From NCBI GenBank assembly GCA_950097015.1, contig CATNEN010000035.1, positions 994,001 through 1,058,000 on the forward strand: a stretch of DNA of 64,000 bases, given 5' to 3'. A program made the translations under genes and the position numbers. The first letter of the stretch is position 1; the number at the start of each line of letters is the position of its first letter. Below, one piece after another: positions 47,708 to 60,300 of the stretch. Below the pieces are notes generated by a model. It did no database searches. It was not told the origin of the DNA and saw nothing but the letters and a program-made list of their open reading frames with translations. The stretch comes from Macrostomum hystrix. Taxonomy: Eukaryota > Platyhelminthes > Macrostomidae.

Positions 47708-49910
47708 TCAATTGAACAGGTTGACTGAGGTGCGGCCGTCACCGATAGCGAAGAACTGCACATCTGGCAGCAGCTGGTCGGCCACTGACCGCAGCATTTC
47801 CAAGGCGCGGGAAGCTGCACCGGCTGGAAAGAGCGGCACGCAGGCCAGCGTCAGAGAGGGAGCAGCTGCCGCGGCTGCTGGCATCATCGAGAACAGCCTG
47901 AACTGTCCCGCTGGCACGCGAACCGCAGTGCCAAGATCGATCAGCCGGACAGTGACGTTGGGATTACCAGACATGGCAGGCGACAGAACCCTAGCCCGAT
48001 AGCACTGATCGTCTTCCAGCCTGACGACGCAATAGGCGCCAGCTGCCAGTTGGCAGTACGCCAATGGCAGAGCAATGAAACCTAAATCGGTGTACAGATA
48101 CTGCAGCCTGGAATGCAAAGCTTCGAATTGGCCAGCGAACACGGCCAGAGGTAGAACTCGGACGCGATCGATTGAGCAGCCGTCAGCGAGCAGTAAGGCT
48201 GCTCGGTGTTTGTCAGTTAGGCACAGACTGGCCGGCTTACTCAACAGATCTATTGCGCAACGATTAGCGCCGATGCGATGCAACTCAGCCGATGAATAGC
48301 GCACCCGGCCCAGTATAAGGCCGCTCTGCACACTATAGGCTCTATTGGGCGAGTTCAACGGAGAGTTAACGACAGCCTCCTGTACGCCGCTGCGAACCAG
48401 CTGCCTGTGCTGCTCGCTGAAGAACTCGGCCAGCTCGGGCCGGTCAACTGGCAGGCTCTTCAACAGGCCGGGATGAGAGGCCAGACGCACTGGCCAGGCG
48501 GCCTCGTCAGCCGGCTTCGTGCCGAACTCAACCAGCACCTGCGGCGATAAAAGATCGACGGACATCCGATTGTGAACGGAATACATCACTGAGTCTGCGT
48601 AGGATCGAAACGGAAATCCCTGAGAGTGTACACTAGCTAAGAAGGGAAATCCCAGAAGAGAATGTACAATGACAAATAAAAATCCCAAAAAACCTACAAA
48701 GACTTTTGAGGGAAATCCCCAGAGTCTACAAAGACTAATGAGGAAAATCCCAATAGAGACTAGAATGACTAATAAAAATCCTATAAAAAATCTACAAATA
48801 CTTTTAAGGGAAATCCCGAGAGTCTACAATGACAAATAAGGGAAATCCCATAAAAGTAGCTGCAAAGACTAAAGAGGGAAATCCCATAAAAAGAACTACA
48901 AAGACTTAAAAAGGGAAATCCCAAAAAAGAATATACAATGACTATTAAGATAAATCTCAAAAGAATCCGCGCTGACTAATAAAATAAATCCCTTACAACA
49001 CCCAATAACTAATCAGAGGCATTTTCAAAAGCAAATCTATAGCAACAAATAAAGGAAATCCCCAAAAATATACCTCCCGCTCAGCAAGCTGGTCAGTCAG
49101 CCAGGCGGCAGCGGGCTTGTCGTACTGGCGATGGCACAAGTCGGCCAGCTGGCAGCGGTAAGCTCGCGGTGGCTGTCCTGCAACGTCGGCCAGAAGAGCA
49201 GGACAGCGGCGAAGCAGACAAGCTGGCAGGCAGCAGCGATTGCCGAAGTCAACAAATTCAACTAGGCCGAAATTTCCAACTAGGACGCGCAGCAGCCTGG
49301 CCCGGAAGTAGCCGCACTCCGGTGGAAAATAAGCTATGCAGGCGGCTCCGTTGACAAAGCCGGGCTCGCCAAGGCGCAGATGCGGCAGAGACTCAGCCTG
49401 ACGACGCAGCTGGCTGTGCAGCTGAGCGAGTTCGGCCCGGTGTTTCACCGGCACCAGGTAGATTTCTCGAGTGCTCTCAATGTGCAGGACAACGCAGCGC
49501 GTGGCTTCGCTAGGCGGCGGCGGCTGCTGACGGAATGAGACTGCATAATCGGACTCAAGCTGGCCTGGGAAATGCTTGCCATTGGAATCATTGTTATTGA
49601 TGCTGATGCTGTTATTGTTGTCTAAGCACCTGTCCGCGTAGTCCACTGTGGGACTCTTCAATGACATTGGCAACAGCTTCGGCTGCTGAATGTTAGAGCA
49701 TTTCATTTGCACCTTTCGTATCTCATTGACTTCCAGCTGCTGCTGCTGCTGCTGCTGAGTAACAATCTCCTCATCTTCCTCGTCAAGTTCGAGTTGCAGG
49801 AGCTTCTGTTGCAGTTGCAGGAGGTTCTCACGCCGGCGTTCAAGAAAATCGCGCCTAACGCGATAATAAAGACCCAGTTGCGGCGATTGGCCATTGCGCT
49901 GATGTGACAT
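47708..49910 (-). CDS. Double-Tudor domain protein (TDRD-like)
   Basis: 582 aa from two exons, 49074-49910 (donor GAG|GTATAT) and 47708-48619 (acceptor CTCTCAG|GGA), joined in phase 0. Order: an N-terminal basic/Gln-rich coiled segment (20-70), an Asn/Ser-rich linker, Tudor 1 at about 185-235 (GAACIAYFPPECGYFRARLL, then VEFVDFGN), an SN-like half, then Tudor 2 at about 470-530 (GAYCVVRLEDDQCYRARVL, VRLIDLGT) followed by a final SN-like part. This is the extended-Tudor arrangement of proteins that bind dimethyl-arginine tails of Piwi proteins in germ granules. Tudor 1 keeps the DFGN signature. Tudor 2 has DLGT and lacks the usual aromatic residue there, so it may not bind methyl-arginine. The ATG at 49910 follows an acceptor-like TCTCAG by 6 bases. 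No poly(A) hexamer is seen soon after the stop, so a further 3' exon is possible. Confidence 0.85.
48620..49073. repeat. Minisatellite forming the Tudor gene intron
   Basis: About 12 diverged units of 30-45 bp built around GGGAAATCCC and AGTCTACAAAGACTAATGAG (plus strand). Both the donor and the acceptor of the intron lie in copies of this unit. Confidence 0.85.
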
Positions 49911-50785
49911 GGCCAGCTGAGATTTTAGCCCGCTGGAATTATAATCGAACGAAGAAGAGGCTCGGTAAGATTCCTAGGCGGTTATCAAAAACCTTGTTAG
50001 CTATTGAGAATCTAAGAAACTGTAACTGCTAGATTTCTCTGGAGCTTCGAAATATGAAGCTATTTGTGTCCTCGATCAAATAAATATACATTAGTGTGTC
50101 TGTCTCCCCAGTCCACGGACTGAACAGTTGTACACATAGTTTCAATAGCTGCGGCTGTCACTGGCTGAACTTTTGTCGAAACTGTACTAGGTGTTATTGT
50201 TTTCATATTTACCTACCTTTGCAATTAAATAATAAAGAAAGTCGCATAGTGTCAGACACAGAGATGGCCATTGCAGAATGTACATAAAAAGGACCATTAT
50301 TTATTAAGTGTTAAGACGTACGTACATTTGAATGCATTTTAGTAACAGAAACAAATTTAGATATTATAAAAATATTAATTGCAAACTGGGATTGAATTTG
50401 TTATCAACTAGCATAGAGTGACACAGGGTTTAGCATAGCTGCAATCAAATTAGAAATAAATGAATGATAAAAGACAGGAGGGGATAGGAGGATAAATGTT
50501 TTAGTTTGCGGGGTCTAAAATAAACAGGTGCGCACAATACACTACACTAATTATTGTATGCTCGTCTGTCTATTTAATTGGCAGAGCCAAGCAAAAAACT
50601 CGCATTAAAAAGGCATTAGTTGAGCATGTATTATTGCAGCAGAGCATACGCATAGAATTAATTATTGAATGGCTTTTTTTATTAAGTAGGAGTTTATGTT
50701 TGCTCAATCATTGGCATTGAAGCACACTCACCGGCTATCAAACGCAGATTATTACTATAAAGCTAAACAAACAGTGATAGCTGAT
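49911..50785. other. Spacer between the Tudor and zinc-finger genes
   Basis: AT-rich. It contains the 3' UTR of the zinc-finger gene with AATAAA (minus strand) at 50678-50683 and otherwise nothing recognised. Confidence 0.5.
50678..50683 (-). terminator. Poly(A) signal of the zinc-finger gene
   Basis: AATAAA on the minus strand, about 100 bases after the stop codon. Confidence 0.5.
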
Positions 50786-53700
50786 TCACTGCATGTCAGT
50801 CAGCAGAATGGCTGCACGTGAACCGCAGCCGTCATCAGTATCTAGCAGTAGGTGGGCGGCCATTTTGTCGCCAGAGTCGGTGGCAAAACCGCAGGCTGGA
50901 CAATAGAGATCGGCTAGGCCGTCCTCTTTGTTAATGCTGTCGTTTTCTGCATCGGTTTCCATGGCAACCTCGCTAGAGGCGGCGGCGGCATGCGAGGCAA
51001 CGTGCCTAGTGTAAGCAGGGCCGCAGCAGGTGGCATAGCGGCACTGGTCGGCAGTGCAGGGCACATAGTGTCGATGATCTGGTCCGTTAAGAGGCAGGCG
51101 GCATTCCAGGCAGAGCATGCCGCTGTCAAGATGCGGCGGCAAGCAGATGCTGCTCAGATCGCGAGCCGTCTCAGCCGGCGCAGCGTTCAGCGACTTTGGC
51201 TGGGAGGCGGTGGCGGTCTTCTGCAAATGCCGGGATTATGGAAGCATTTGATTAGGAAAGACTAAACAACTACGCCAGGCTTGTTATAAGAAAAGTTCCA
51301 GTCGATAGAGAAGCTATTGAGTTGATAGATGAGCAATTGAGTTGATAGATGAGCAATTGAGTTGATAGATAAGCTATTGAGTTGATAGATAAGCTATTGA
51401 GTTGATAGATAAGCCATTGAGTTGATAGATAAGCAATTGAGTTGATAGATAAGCTATTGAGTTGATAGATGAGCTATTGAGTTGATAGATGAGCTATTGA
51501 GTTGAGAGATAAGCTATTGAGTTGATAGATAAGCAATTGAGTTGATAGATGAGCCATTGAGTTGATGGATGAGCTATTGAGTTGATAGATGAGCTATTGA
51601 GTTGATAGATGAGCTATTGAGTTGAGAGATAAGCTATTGAGTTGATAGATGAGCTATTGAGTTGATAGATAAGCTATTGAGTTGATAGATAAGCAATTGA
51701 GTTGATAGATGAGCCATTGAGTTGATGGATGAGCTATTGAGTTGATAGATGAGCTATTGAGTTGATAGATGAGCTATTGAGTTGATAGATGAGCTATTGA
51801 GTTGATAGATAAGCTATTGAGTTGATAGATGAGCCATTGAGTTGATAGATGAGCTATTGAGTTGATAGATGAGCTATTGAGTTGAGAGATAAGCTATTGA
51901 GTTGATAGATGAGCTATTGAGTTGAGAGATAAGCTATTGAGTTGAGAGATAAACGATTGAATCGATTCAAGCGGAACACGAACCTGCGGTGTGGCAGACT
52001 GCTGCTGCTGTTGCTGTTCCAGCTCATCGAGCTGATGCAGATCTCCAGGCCGATGATCCAGCTGCTGGTGCATATTAAGATCAGACTTGGTGACAAAGGT
52101 CAGCAGGCACTGGTGGCAGCGCTTGCCAACGGCCAGCTGAGGATCATCGTCTTCAAAGTGACGCTGCAGGTGCTGCGTGAAGACGCCTGTGAGGCCACTG
52201 GAGTCGCCGCCGATGGCGCCGGGTGCGTAGGCGGCGCCAGACGAGCTGGGAAAGGTGATGCGAATGGCCTTCAGACACAGCGGACAGAGCAGGTGAGGCG
52301 ATGAGGCATGCAGGCGGCAGTAGTGGGCTAGGATGTCGCGCAGAACGCTAGTCCTGAAGCTGCACAGTTGGCAAGCGTACGGCATCTGTCTGCGCTGGTG
52401 CCTGGTGCGCATGTGCCTAGCAAACTGCTCCGTGTTGGCGAATTCTCTGTCGCAGACGCGGCACAGTTTGCGGCCAGCTGGGGTTAGATGCACTTCGGCG
52501 CGATGCTCGGCCAGCTGGTGATGACCGACAAAGGTGGCCGGACAGGTGGAGCAGCGGACAATCTCGGCAGAGCAGTCCTGAAGCAGGGCGGCAAACGGCT
52601 GGGAGGCCGGCTCAAAATGACTTAAAATATGTCGTACTGTGCTCAAGTTTGAGTAGAGTATCTTTGAGCACAGATGGCAACGAAAGCGTAGGTCTTGACG
52701 CGGCTCCGGCTGAGTTGGTAGCTGGCACTCTTGCCTGGCAAAGTAGTACACGTCCAGAGCCACCAGAACCTAGAAGAGAGGATTTGAAAAATAATATTCA
52801 TAATGGCAGTAGGGCTGGCCCACAAGGGCGTAAAGTGCACGACAAGCCTTCAAGCCTTCTCTCCGCGGCTGCGCCCCAAATAAATGTGGCCTCGCCGCGG
52901 AATCGAGCTCAGGGACCTTGGTGCGAGAGGCAAACGCGTTAACCGCTCTGCCACTGAACCCCTTAACAGAGGATTTATCAAGCGGCTATGTAGTATTAAA
53001 CCAAACAGATTCAAGGGATCTTGTAGCAAAAGCTTTAGCAGCGATTCGAACTCATGACCGCACCGAGCTTGTTTACTAACCGTATTTCCTTCCTGATCGC
53101 AAGGATTCTGCGAGTCGTGCACGTAGAGTTGATTTGGATCGTCGCCAAACGTGACAATCTCGATGCCCTCCTCCAGCAGGGGCAGGCCCTCTTCGTCTTC
53201 AAGAGCTTGACGGCCAGGGTCTTCTGAGCTCTACAAACGAAGCGATTGAAGAAATGCCTAAACTAATTATTATGATTTAACTTGGTCAGTAAATATCATC
53301 GGCATTGACTGTGAAATTACCTGACTAAAGTGAACAGCGCTAGACACCGTTGGATTAGCAGCCGCAGCGGCAGCAGCGGCAGCCGCACTGGCGGCAGCAG
53401 CTGCAGCAGCAGCGGCGGCGGCTGCGGCGTCCGCCTCAGCGCCGGCCAGTTGGCGCAGTTCGGCCGCTGTGCCAACCCGAATGCCAGGCGGGAGTAGGTT
53501 AGCGAGTCCGTTGGCTCGGCCCTGCAAAAGCAGGCCATTATGCTTAGGCCGCTGAATGCAGCCGGTGATGTGGATGGCGCATTGGTCGCGGTGTTGAAAA
53601 GCCGACTCGGCCAAGTCTAGAGCCTGATGCTCTTCCAAATCGCCGGCTCCCAAAGTGACGCCTTTCAATGGGCTCAGACGCTGCAGCTGCTGTTGCTGAG

Positions 53701-54037
53701 TCTGTTGGCAGATGACGGCGGGCGCTGTGTCGTCAGTTAGGAGGCGCTCAACGCGCCAGTCCTGCTGGGCGAGACTCTCGTAAACTGCGGCAACACCGGC
53801 GTGAGCCAATACGCCCAGTGAGCTAGTTAGCAACAGGCCGTTGGCATCAGTGCCGGCCTCTTCAACTGTACCAACTACATTAGCGGCTTCGGCTAGGGGT
53901 CGCAGGCCGGCTTGGAAGCGTTCTAGATCGGCCCTGCGCCTGGCTAGCTCCTGCAGCTGGATGTCGGACAGAGGCTCTTCATCGCAGGTCATGGTCAGAC
54001 TGCGGCCGACACCGCGTAGGACCTGGGGCAGCAGCAT
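50786..54037 (-). CDS. C2H2 zinc-finger protein, POGZ/ZNF280-like
   Basis: 695 aa from four exons: 53321-54037, 53081-53230, 51984-52769 and 50786-51220, all joined in phase 0 (donors GTAATT, GTTAGT, GTTCGT; acceptors TTTGTAG, TCTTCTAG, ATTTGCAG). The N-terminal exon has a helical start and an Ala-run linker. Exon 2 is acidic. Exon 3 carries six fingers: CHLC...HILSH, CSTC...HRAEVH, CRVC...HMRTRH, CQLC...HYCRLH, CPLC...HLQRH and CHQC...HQQLDH. The fifth has an insertion of about 20 residues before its histidines. Exon 4 adds two imperfect fingers. Spacing and the LLCPLCLKAI motif resemble the finger block of POGZ and ZNF280, nuclear DNA-binding proteins; this is recognition by eye. The start is the ATG 6 bases after an acceptor (TTTAAGCAG). 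I see no transposase-like domain as in vertebrate POGZ. Confidence 0.83.
51306..51958. repeat. 20-bp minisatellite in the last intron of the zinc-finger gene
   Basis: About 33 units of GTTGATAGATGAGCTATTGA with GAG/AAG, CAATT/CCATT and GAGAG variants. It fills most of intron 51221-51983 and comes within about 25 bases of the donor. Confidence 0.96.
52811..52963 (-). repeat. tRNA-derived SINE, copy 2, in a zinc-finger gene intron
   Basis: Same head (GTGGCAGAGCGGTTAACGCG) and body as the copy at 30386-30543. B box is AGCTCGATTCC. It lies inside the 311-bp intron 52770-53080. A second tRNA-like B box (GAGTTCGAATCGC) is next to it at about 53040-53055. Confidence 0.82.
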
Positions 54038-54099
54038 GCTGGCCTGCTTAAAGGACGGAAACGGAAAGCCCTATTTAAGCTCGGCTGTGCCTGGCAACT

Positions 54100-54872
54100 G
54101 GCTAGCTGGGATTGGCTAGGATTGACAAAGTCATGGTAAACTGGGTCTGTGCCTGGCTAACTAGAATTGGCTGTGCCTGGCTGACTGGGATTGGATGTGC
54201 CTGGCTATCTGGAATTGGCTGTGCCTTGATAAAGGGGGATTGGCTATGCCTGGCTATCTGGAATTGGCTGTGCCTTGTCGGGGATTGGCTGTGCCTTGTG
54301 AGCGGGGATTGGCTGTGCCTTGTGAGCGGGGATTGGCTGTGCCTTGTAAACGGGGATTGGCTGCTTTAGGCTGACTGGGATTGGCTGTGTCTGGCTAACT
54401 GGGATTGTCTGTATCTGGCTGACTAGGATTGGCTGTGTCTGGCTAACTGGGATTGACTGTATCTGGCTGACTGGGATTGGCTGTATCTGGCTGACTAGGA
54501 TTGGCTGTGTCTGGCTAACTGGGATTGGCTGTATCTGGCTGACTAGGATTGGCTGTGTCAGGCTGATTGGGATTGGCTGTATCTGGCTGAATGGGATTGG
54601 CTGTGTCAGGCTAACTGGGATTGGCTGTGTCAGGCTGACTAGGATTGGCTGTGTCAGGCTGACTGGGATTGGCTGTATCTGGCTGAATGGGATTGGCTGT
54701 GTCTGGCTAACTGGGATTGGCTGTGTCAGGCTGACTAGGATTGGCTGTGTCTGGCTAACTGGGATTGGCTGTGTCAGGCTGACTGGGATTGGCTGTGTCT
54801 GGCTAACTGGGATTGGCTGTGTCAGGCTGACTAGGATTGGCTGTATCTGGCTGAATGGGATTGGCTGTGTCT
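54100..54872. repeat. 24-bp minisatellite upstream of the zinc-finger gene
   Basis: About 32 units of GGATTGGCTGTGTCTGGCTA plus ACTG or GACT, more diverged at the left end near the first exon. It may lie in an upstream intron or in the promoter region. Confidence 0.95.
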
Positions 54873-57384
54873 ATTACACGAAAGCAGAAAACACAAAATT
54901 CGTTAATTTTGGGATAAAATAGTCTATAATCTCTATTTTATTGTATTTTAGGTGTTAATTAATGGACAAGACAAACCGCTAGCAAATTTAGTCTGCAACT
55001 AGCCAAGTAGAAAAAGATAGACTTGAAAAAACACTAATGAAAATATGTTAGTAAATCTGGTTAAACAATTATTTGAAAAAAACTAGATTCATTGTGAATG
55101 ATAGTAATCAATCTAAAAAGATAACGGCAAAAACATGATTAATCAGCATTCTAATTGATGTTACCTATGTTTTTTTATTAAAATGAGTTTGAGCTAAGAA
55201 GCGATATTATCGTAGATTTCACTGCTCGACCTAGGACAGCAAAGTTTAAGATAAAAACCTTTTTTAAATTATTATTAAAAGTTTTTCGCGCAAATTTTTG
55301 TAGCCGAAATACATTATTTGTATATTAGAATGACTAAATAAGCAGCAGAGTGAGACCACAAGCCACAAAAAATTTAACTTTTTGAAATTAAAGCGCAGTT
55401 ACATTTTACACAAAAATATGTTTTTAGAATCAACAAAGTTTTTATGTAATGCTGAATATTAGCTTTTAGCGAGAAAAAAAGCAAACAATGATTTTTAATG
55501 GTTTTGTTTTCCAAAAAATTACTTTAACAGTTTTTTCTTCCTAAAAATGAGGCGAAGGACAAACAATTGCTTTTCAAAGACACAAGCGATTTATTACTGC
55601 CACGTAGAGTAACGGATCAAACCTGAAATATTACCGTTATAAGCTCGTTTTTAATTATGGTTACCTGTCTCAATAGTATAGCTAGCATTAGTATAGCAAT
55701 CAATAGTATCGCAAAGCATATTTTCCTTTCCTTAGGGATCTACCAAGTTGTGTTCCCCCACTAAGATAAGCTAGCCTTATTCTAAAAAAGAGCAAATAAA
55801 ATGCAAACTATTCGTGGCCGGCGACCTTAATGCTATAAATAGAATAGTTCACGCAAGCTATTCGTGGCCGGCGACCTTGATGCTAATAATATAATAGTTC
55901 ACGCAAGCTATTCGTGGCCCGTGACCTTGATGATAAATCCGTCAATCCGACTATTCTTGTGGCAGTTAAATCACAGTACAAACAAATAAAACAACAGTTT
56001 TCGAACTCAGTATACAGCTGAGTATTGGTTAAAACAAGTTTTGAATATATAAAAATTCACAGTTTCACAGGTAAATTGTTTTTCATCCGCACCGCAAATT
56101 AAGCGAGTAGCGAGCAATTCTCAAAGTTTGAGATTTACCAACTGACACAAAAGTCCTAGGATTTGCTTACCCTTCTCGCCTATTTTAGCGGACACCGGGC
56201 ATTGTGGTCGACAGCTGAATGATTACAATAATATAGTAGAGTTTGCAGAAATGATATTATCTATTGATACATTGAAATATATTGTAAATTGAATCATAAT
56301 CAATTGTTGCTTATAGTTTTTAATGATAGGAAGATTCGTAAATAAAAAATTAGCTGCAACTCCAACAGAATTTATCTAAAAACCTGAATCGGCTGTTTTG
56401 CTGCAGGCAGTTTAGTGTGGCACTTTTTATAACCACAATTTTAGGACTAATTTTATAAACAAGTGTTGAATCAGCTGAAAATATAATGGTTGAAATTTTA
56501 TTTCGATTTAAAAAACCTACAAAAAACTTGCAGCCAAACTTTGCCGAAAAAAACTACGAATACAAAAATAAAGCTAATAATAGAATTGTCTTATTGACAT
56601 ATAACACTAACGATACGATAAGATTCGTGCATCACAAAAATCTTGTGTCACTGTTTTTTAATGATTTGGTATTTTATCTCTTACAATAGATGACAACCAG
56701 AAAAGAATTCATTGGCGCGAAAAAAATTAATAATAATAAAATAAAGGTTTAGTAAACAATGGTTCTAGTCCATGCATTGTTGATTTTAACAATACAAACA
56801 GCCTCTACAGAAAACGGTCCGATCAAATCATAGCTCGGCAAAAAAGACTACAAAAATGAAACAAAAAAAACCGACTGAAAAAAATATATTAGCGAGCAAA
56901 CGGAGCGGCTACTTGGTTTGGCGCTACAAAATCATAATTTCACAAAATAGAATATATAGGGACTGTGTTATTTCTAAAATATACTACTGAATCTAGTCTG
57001 GATAGTAGTGTATAAAGAATAATAATTATCTCTCAAAAGAAACTACATCTAAAAAGCTTTTCACGAGCAGAAAAAAACAGCGAAACATAAGCAATCAAAT
57101 GAGTGGCGCATATTGAAAACAACTGTAACCTCTATTATAATCTATTGTCTCTAAGATTCGGATAGTCAATTCATGATTTTTAACTAATAGAAAATTAATA
57201 CTAGAAATTTAGAAAAACGAAAAATGAGTGATTGAAGTCACTAAAAATACATTAACCTAACTACACAACTAGATAGTATAGGGGGATAATAAATAGAACT
57301 AAAATCGCTTTCTTAGAGGTACAAATCTACAATAGAACTGTGTCAACTCTTGTCCATCATTGTGTCCAGCCTCCAGAAGCCACC
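54873..57384. other. AT-rich intergenic region
   Basis: No gene seen between the zinc-finger gene and the end of glycogen phosphorylase. It holds a short 50-bp tandem repeat (55803-55940). It should include the glycogen phosphorylase 3' UTR, but I find no clear poly(A) hexamer close to the stop. Confidence 0.5.
55803..55940. repeat. 50-bp tandem repeat, about 2.7 copies
   Basis: Units contain GCAAGCTATTCGTGGCCGGC and ACCTTGATGCTA and end in AATAGTTCAC. They are GC-rich islands in AT-rich sequence. Confidence 0.9.
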
Positions 57385-60300
57385 CTACTTTGATCCCTTC
57401 TTGCCAGCAGCGGCAACAGCGGCCGCACCAGCTTCTTCGCTGAGCGGCTTCTCGTGCGGAGCTGGCAGTTTGATGCCGTGCGGATCAACGCCCCAGATGT
57501 CCTTGGCGTACTCCATGATGGTGCGATCGGATGAGAATTTGCCAGAGGCGGCAATGTTCAGCAGGCTCATGCGGGCCCACTTGTTAACGTCCTGAGTGCG
57601 GGTTTTGGTAGGATTTTCCACACCACTCATCAATAATTATGAACAATAATAACATTAACTAATAATTAATTACACCTGCAGCTATTGCCTGGCGCATCTC
57701 CAAGTCCATGGACTGAGGGGACGCCAAACGCACCTTCAATTACCCCAGTCTTAATAGAAGTATTCTGCTAAAGGACACAAATAGTTTTCATTGATTAAGG
57801 AATTGAATCCCCGACTCTCTACCAGAACTCTAACAACTAGACAACAACCCCCCTAACAGTGTTCCCACTCCAATCTACCCATTTTTCCTCCGCAGCCTAA
57901 AGAAAATTCCGCAGATAGCTTAACCTATTAAATATGATAAGATTTTCAACAAAACTATGGAAAAAAACTTTTGAACAAGCATTTTTTTAAACTCAAAATA
58001 AGTAAGCAAGTCTAAGTCAATGTATTCTAGACTTCCAGTTTACAATCAAGTTGTCAACCCATCACATTGGCTGTGGATGGCAAAAAGTTCTTTTTATTCT
58101 ACTTTAACGAAAAAACAATGGCTGGCTCAATGTTTGCACTTTACGGAAAAGATTTGACGTGTCACGTGACACACAGGCACAACTGCTATTTAGTTACAAC
58201 TACAAGCATTAAACATTCTTTAGGTTCTATTCAACTGTTAATAAAAGTAAAACTAATTAAGTAAAGTTAACTACTAGAGATACAATACTTTGCTTATTAA
58301 TTAGACTGCTGCCAAGACTAGAGATTGGACAGGATGAAGATTTTTGGGATTGGGATTCCTAATTTCGGGAATCGGGATTGCAATTCATGATTGAATTTCA
58401 GGTTTCAGCATTTAAAGATATGAATATATAAGATGGTTGGATGGGATCTCAAAATAATTTCAGAATCATGATCATGAGTTTGGCCAGGATCCCAGGCTTT
58501 TGTGATCGGGATCCAATCCTACCTCTAGTCAAGACGCGTGACATTGTCTTATTAGTTACTAGTACGCCCCATTGTTCTGTTTTCTAGTGATTTGCATATC
58601 ATCTTGGCGGCCTTTTTCAGTGCTTCTGCAGCCAGCTCGTCTTGAGTCTTCAACTTTCGCTTCAGCAGCTTGGCGTCATCATGTAGAGCTTTGGCCTCTC
58701 GCTCTTCTAAAGTCCTCATTTTTTTCTGATACTCGAGCAGCATAGCCGAAGCAGCTCGCTTCTCAGCTTCAATTATTTCACGCTCTGCAGCCAACTTTTT
58801 TTCAGCCGCCTCCAATTCCATCTTCTTCTTGTTTACTTCAATCTCAGCAGCAAGCTGCTCTTCCAACTGTTTAGCGGCAATCCGTGCATCTTTCTTGGCC
58901 TTATCAGCATCTCTTTGCTGTTGAAGGAATTCCATGTACACTGAACGAGCCTTCCCAGCAGACTGAACGTAGACGTCTGTCAATGGAAAGTTTTCGCAGG
59001 TTGTAGGCTCCTCACCAACTAGCCCAGATTGGCGGATGTAGTGTCGAACAAAAAGGCAGGCATCAATAGACAATTCACCAAGCTTGTTGCGTTTTTTTCG
59101 TTAACAAGTCCGATAACTCGCTAAAGACTCGCTCTACTGCAGCGTTGCCTGGCTGAATGGTCAGAGCACCCAAAGCTAGTCGGGTTAGTGTGCCGTACTT
59201 TTTTTGACCACCAAGCTCTAGGGCTGACACGCGAAGCCAAAATGTAACCACATCATTGTCCTTAGCCAAAGCCACTACCTGTTGGTCAACGAGGAAGCAT
59301 CGCCATTCGGAATCAATTTTTGATACGGAATCAGGTGTATATTCCATTTGTTTGGCTAGGTTACATGCAGCAAGCGATGTAGTAGCTGCTGCGAGACCGA
59401 CTTTCATAGGATATTGCGGATCCAGAAATTGTAGCGAGCGTAAGACAGGATTCGACAGAGGCAAATGTTCTTGCAAGTACAATGCAAGTTCACGATAGAA
59501 GGTGCGAACACGTAGGAAAAAGAGCTTCTGTTGAGTGTCCGACAAGCCTTTTTTTAATGTCTCTTTAGCTGCTTCGCCGATAAAGATGGCTTCATTAGAG
59601 AGGAAGTATTTGCCTTCCAACGACAAATTTCTCAAATGTCGATTGTTCTCCTGAATGTGCGCTGGATTTAAAAAGAATGACAAAGTCTGCCTAAACAAAT
59701 TGCGGACTTCTCCATGCAAAAGATGGACACACGGCTCCTCTGTCTGAAATGCCTTCTCGAATTGGTCTAGATGCGGCAAGACAGCAGCCAGAAATTGCAG
59801 ATTAAGCAGTGTATGCGTCGACTTTAGGTGCTCAGCAATTTCTTTGGTCTTTTTGGTCTTTTGCTCAATCAGAGATGGATTCTTCACAAAGAATTCTTCC
59901 AGAGAATCATATTGCTCAATAAGCCTATTAACAACAGGCAAAAGCTGCACCCATCTTGTTTCAACGCGCCGCAACATGCGATGCTGGGCCACTTGAAGCA
60001 GTGACTGAACTTTGTTATAACGCGTCCACCTTTTCGAGGTCTGAAAGTAGGAGAACACTTCATCAGCGAAGTCCTCTACATTTCCATCAAAGGCTTCACA
60101 TGCACGTCGAACCGCATTGGAGACAATATGCAAACTGCATGGTCCAATGGAAACAAGATGAGATGCAAAGTCATGCATTATTTTTTGGAAGCCGTTAAAC
60201 TTTCCAACCATAACTGCTGGTCCATCTGTTGATATGCTAACACAGTTCCTAATCGGAATGTTGAATTCATCGAGAATCTTCAAAACTTCCTCTTTCAGAG

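Noticed and set aside
2981-54872. Tandem arrays considered as CRISPR
   Set aside because: Units are contiguous without unique spacers, and the context is an animal genome.
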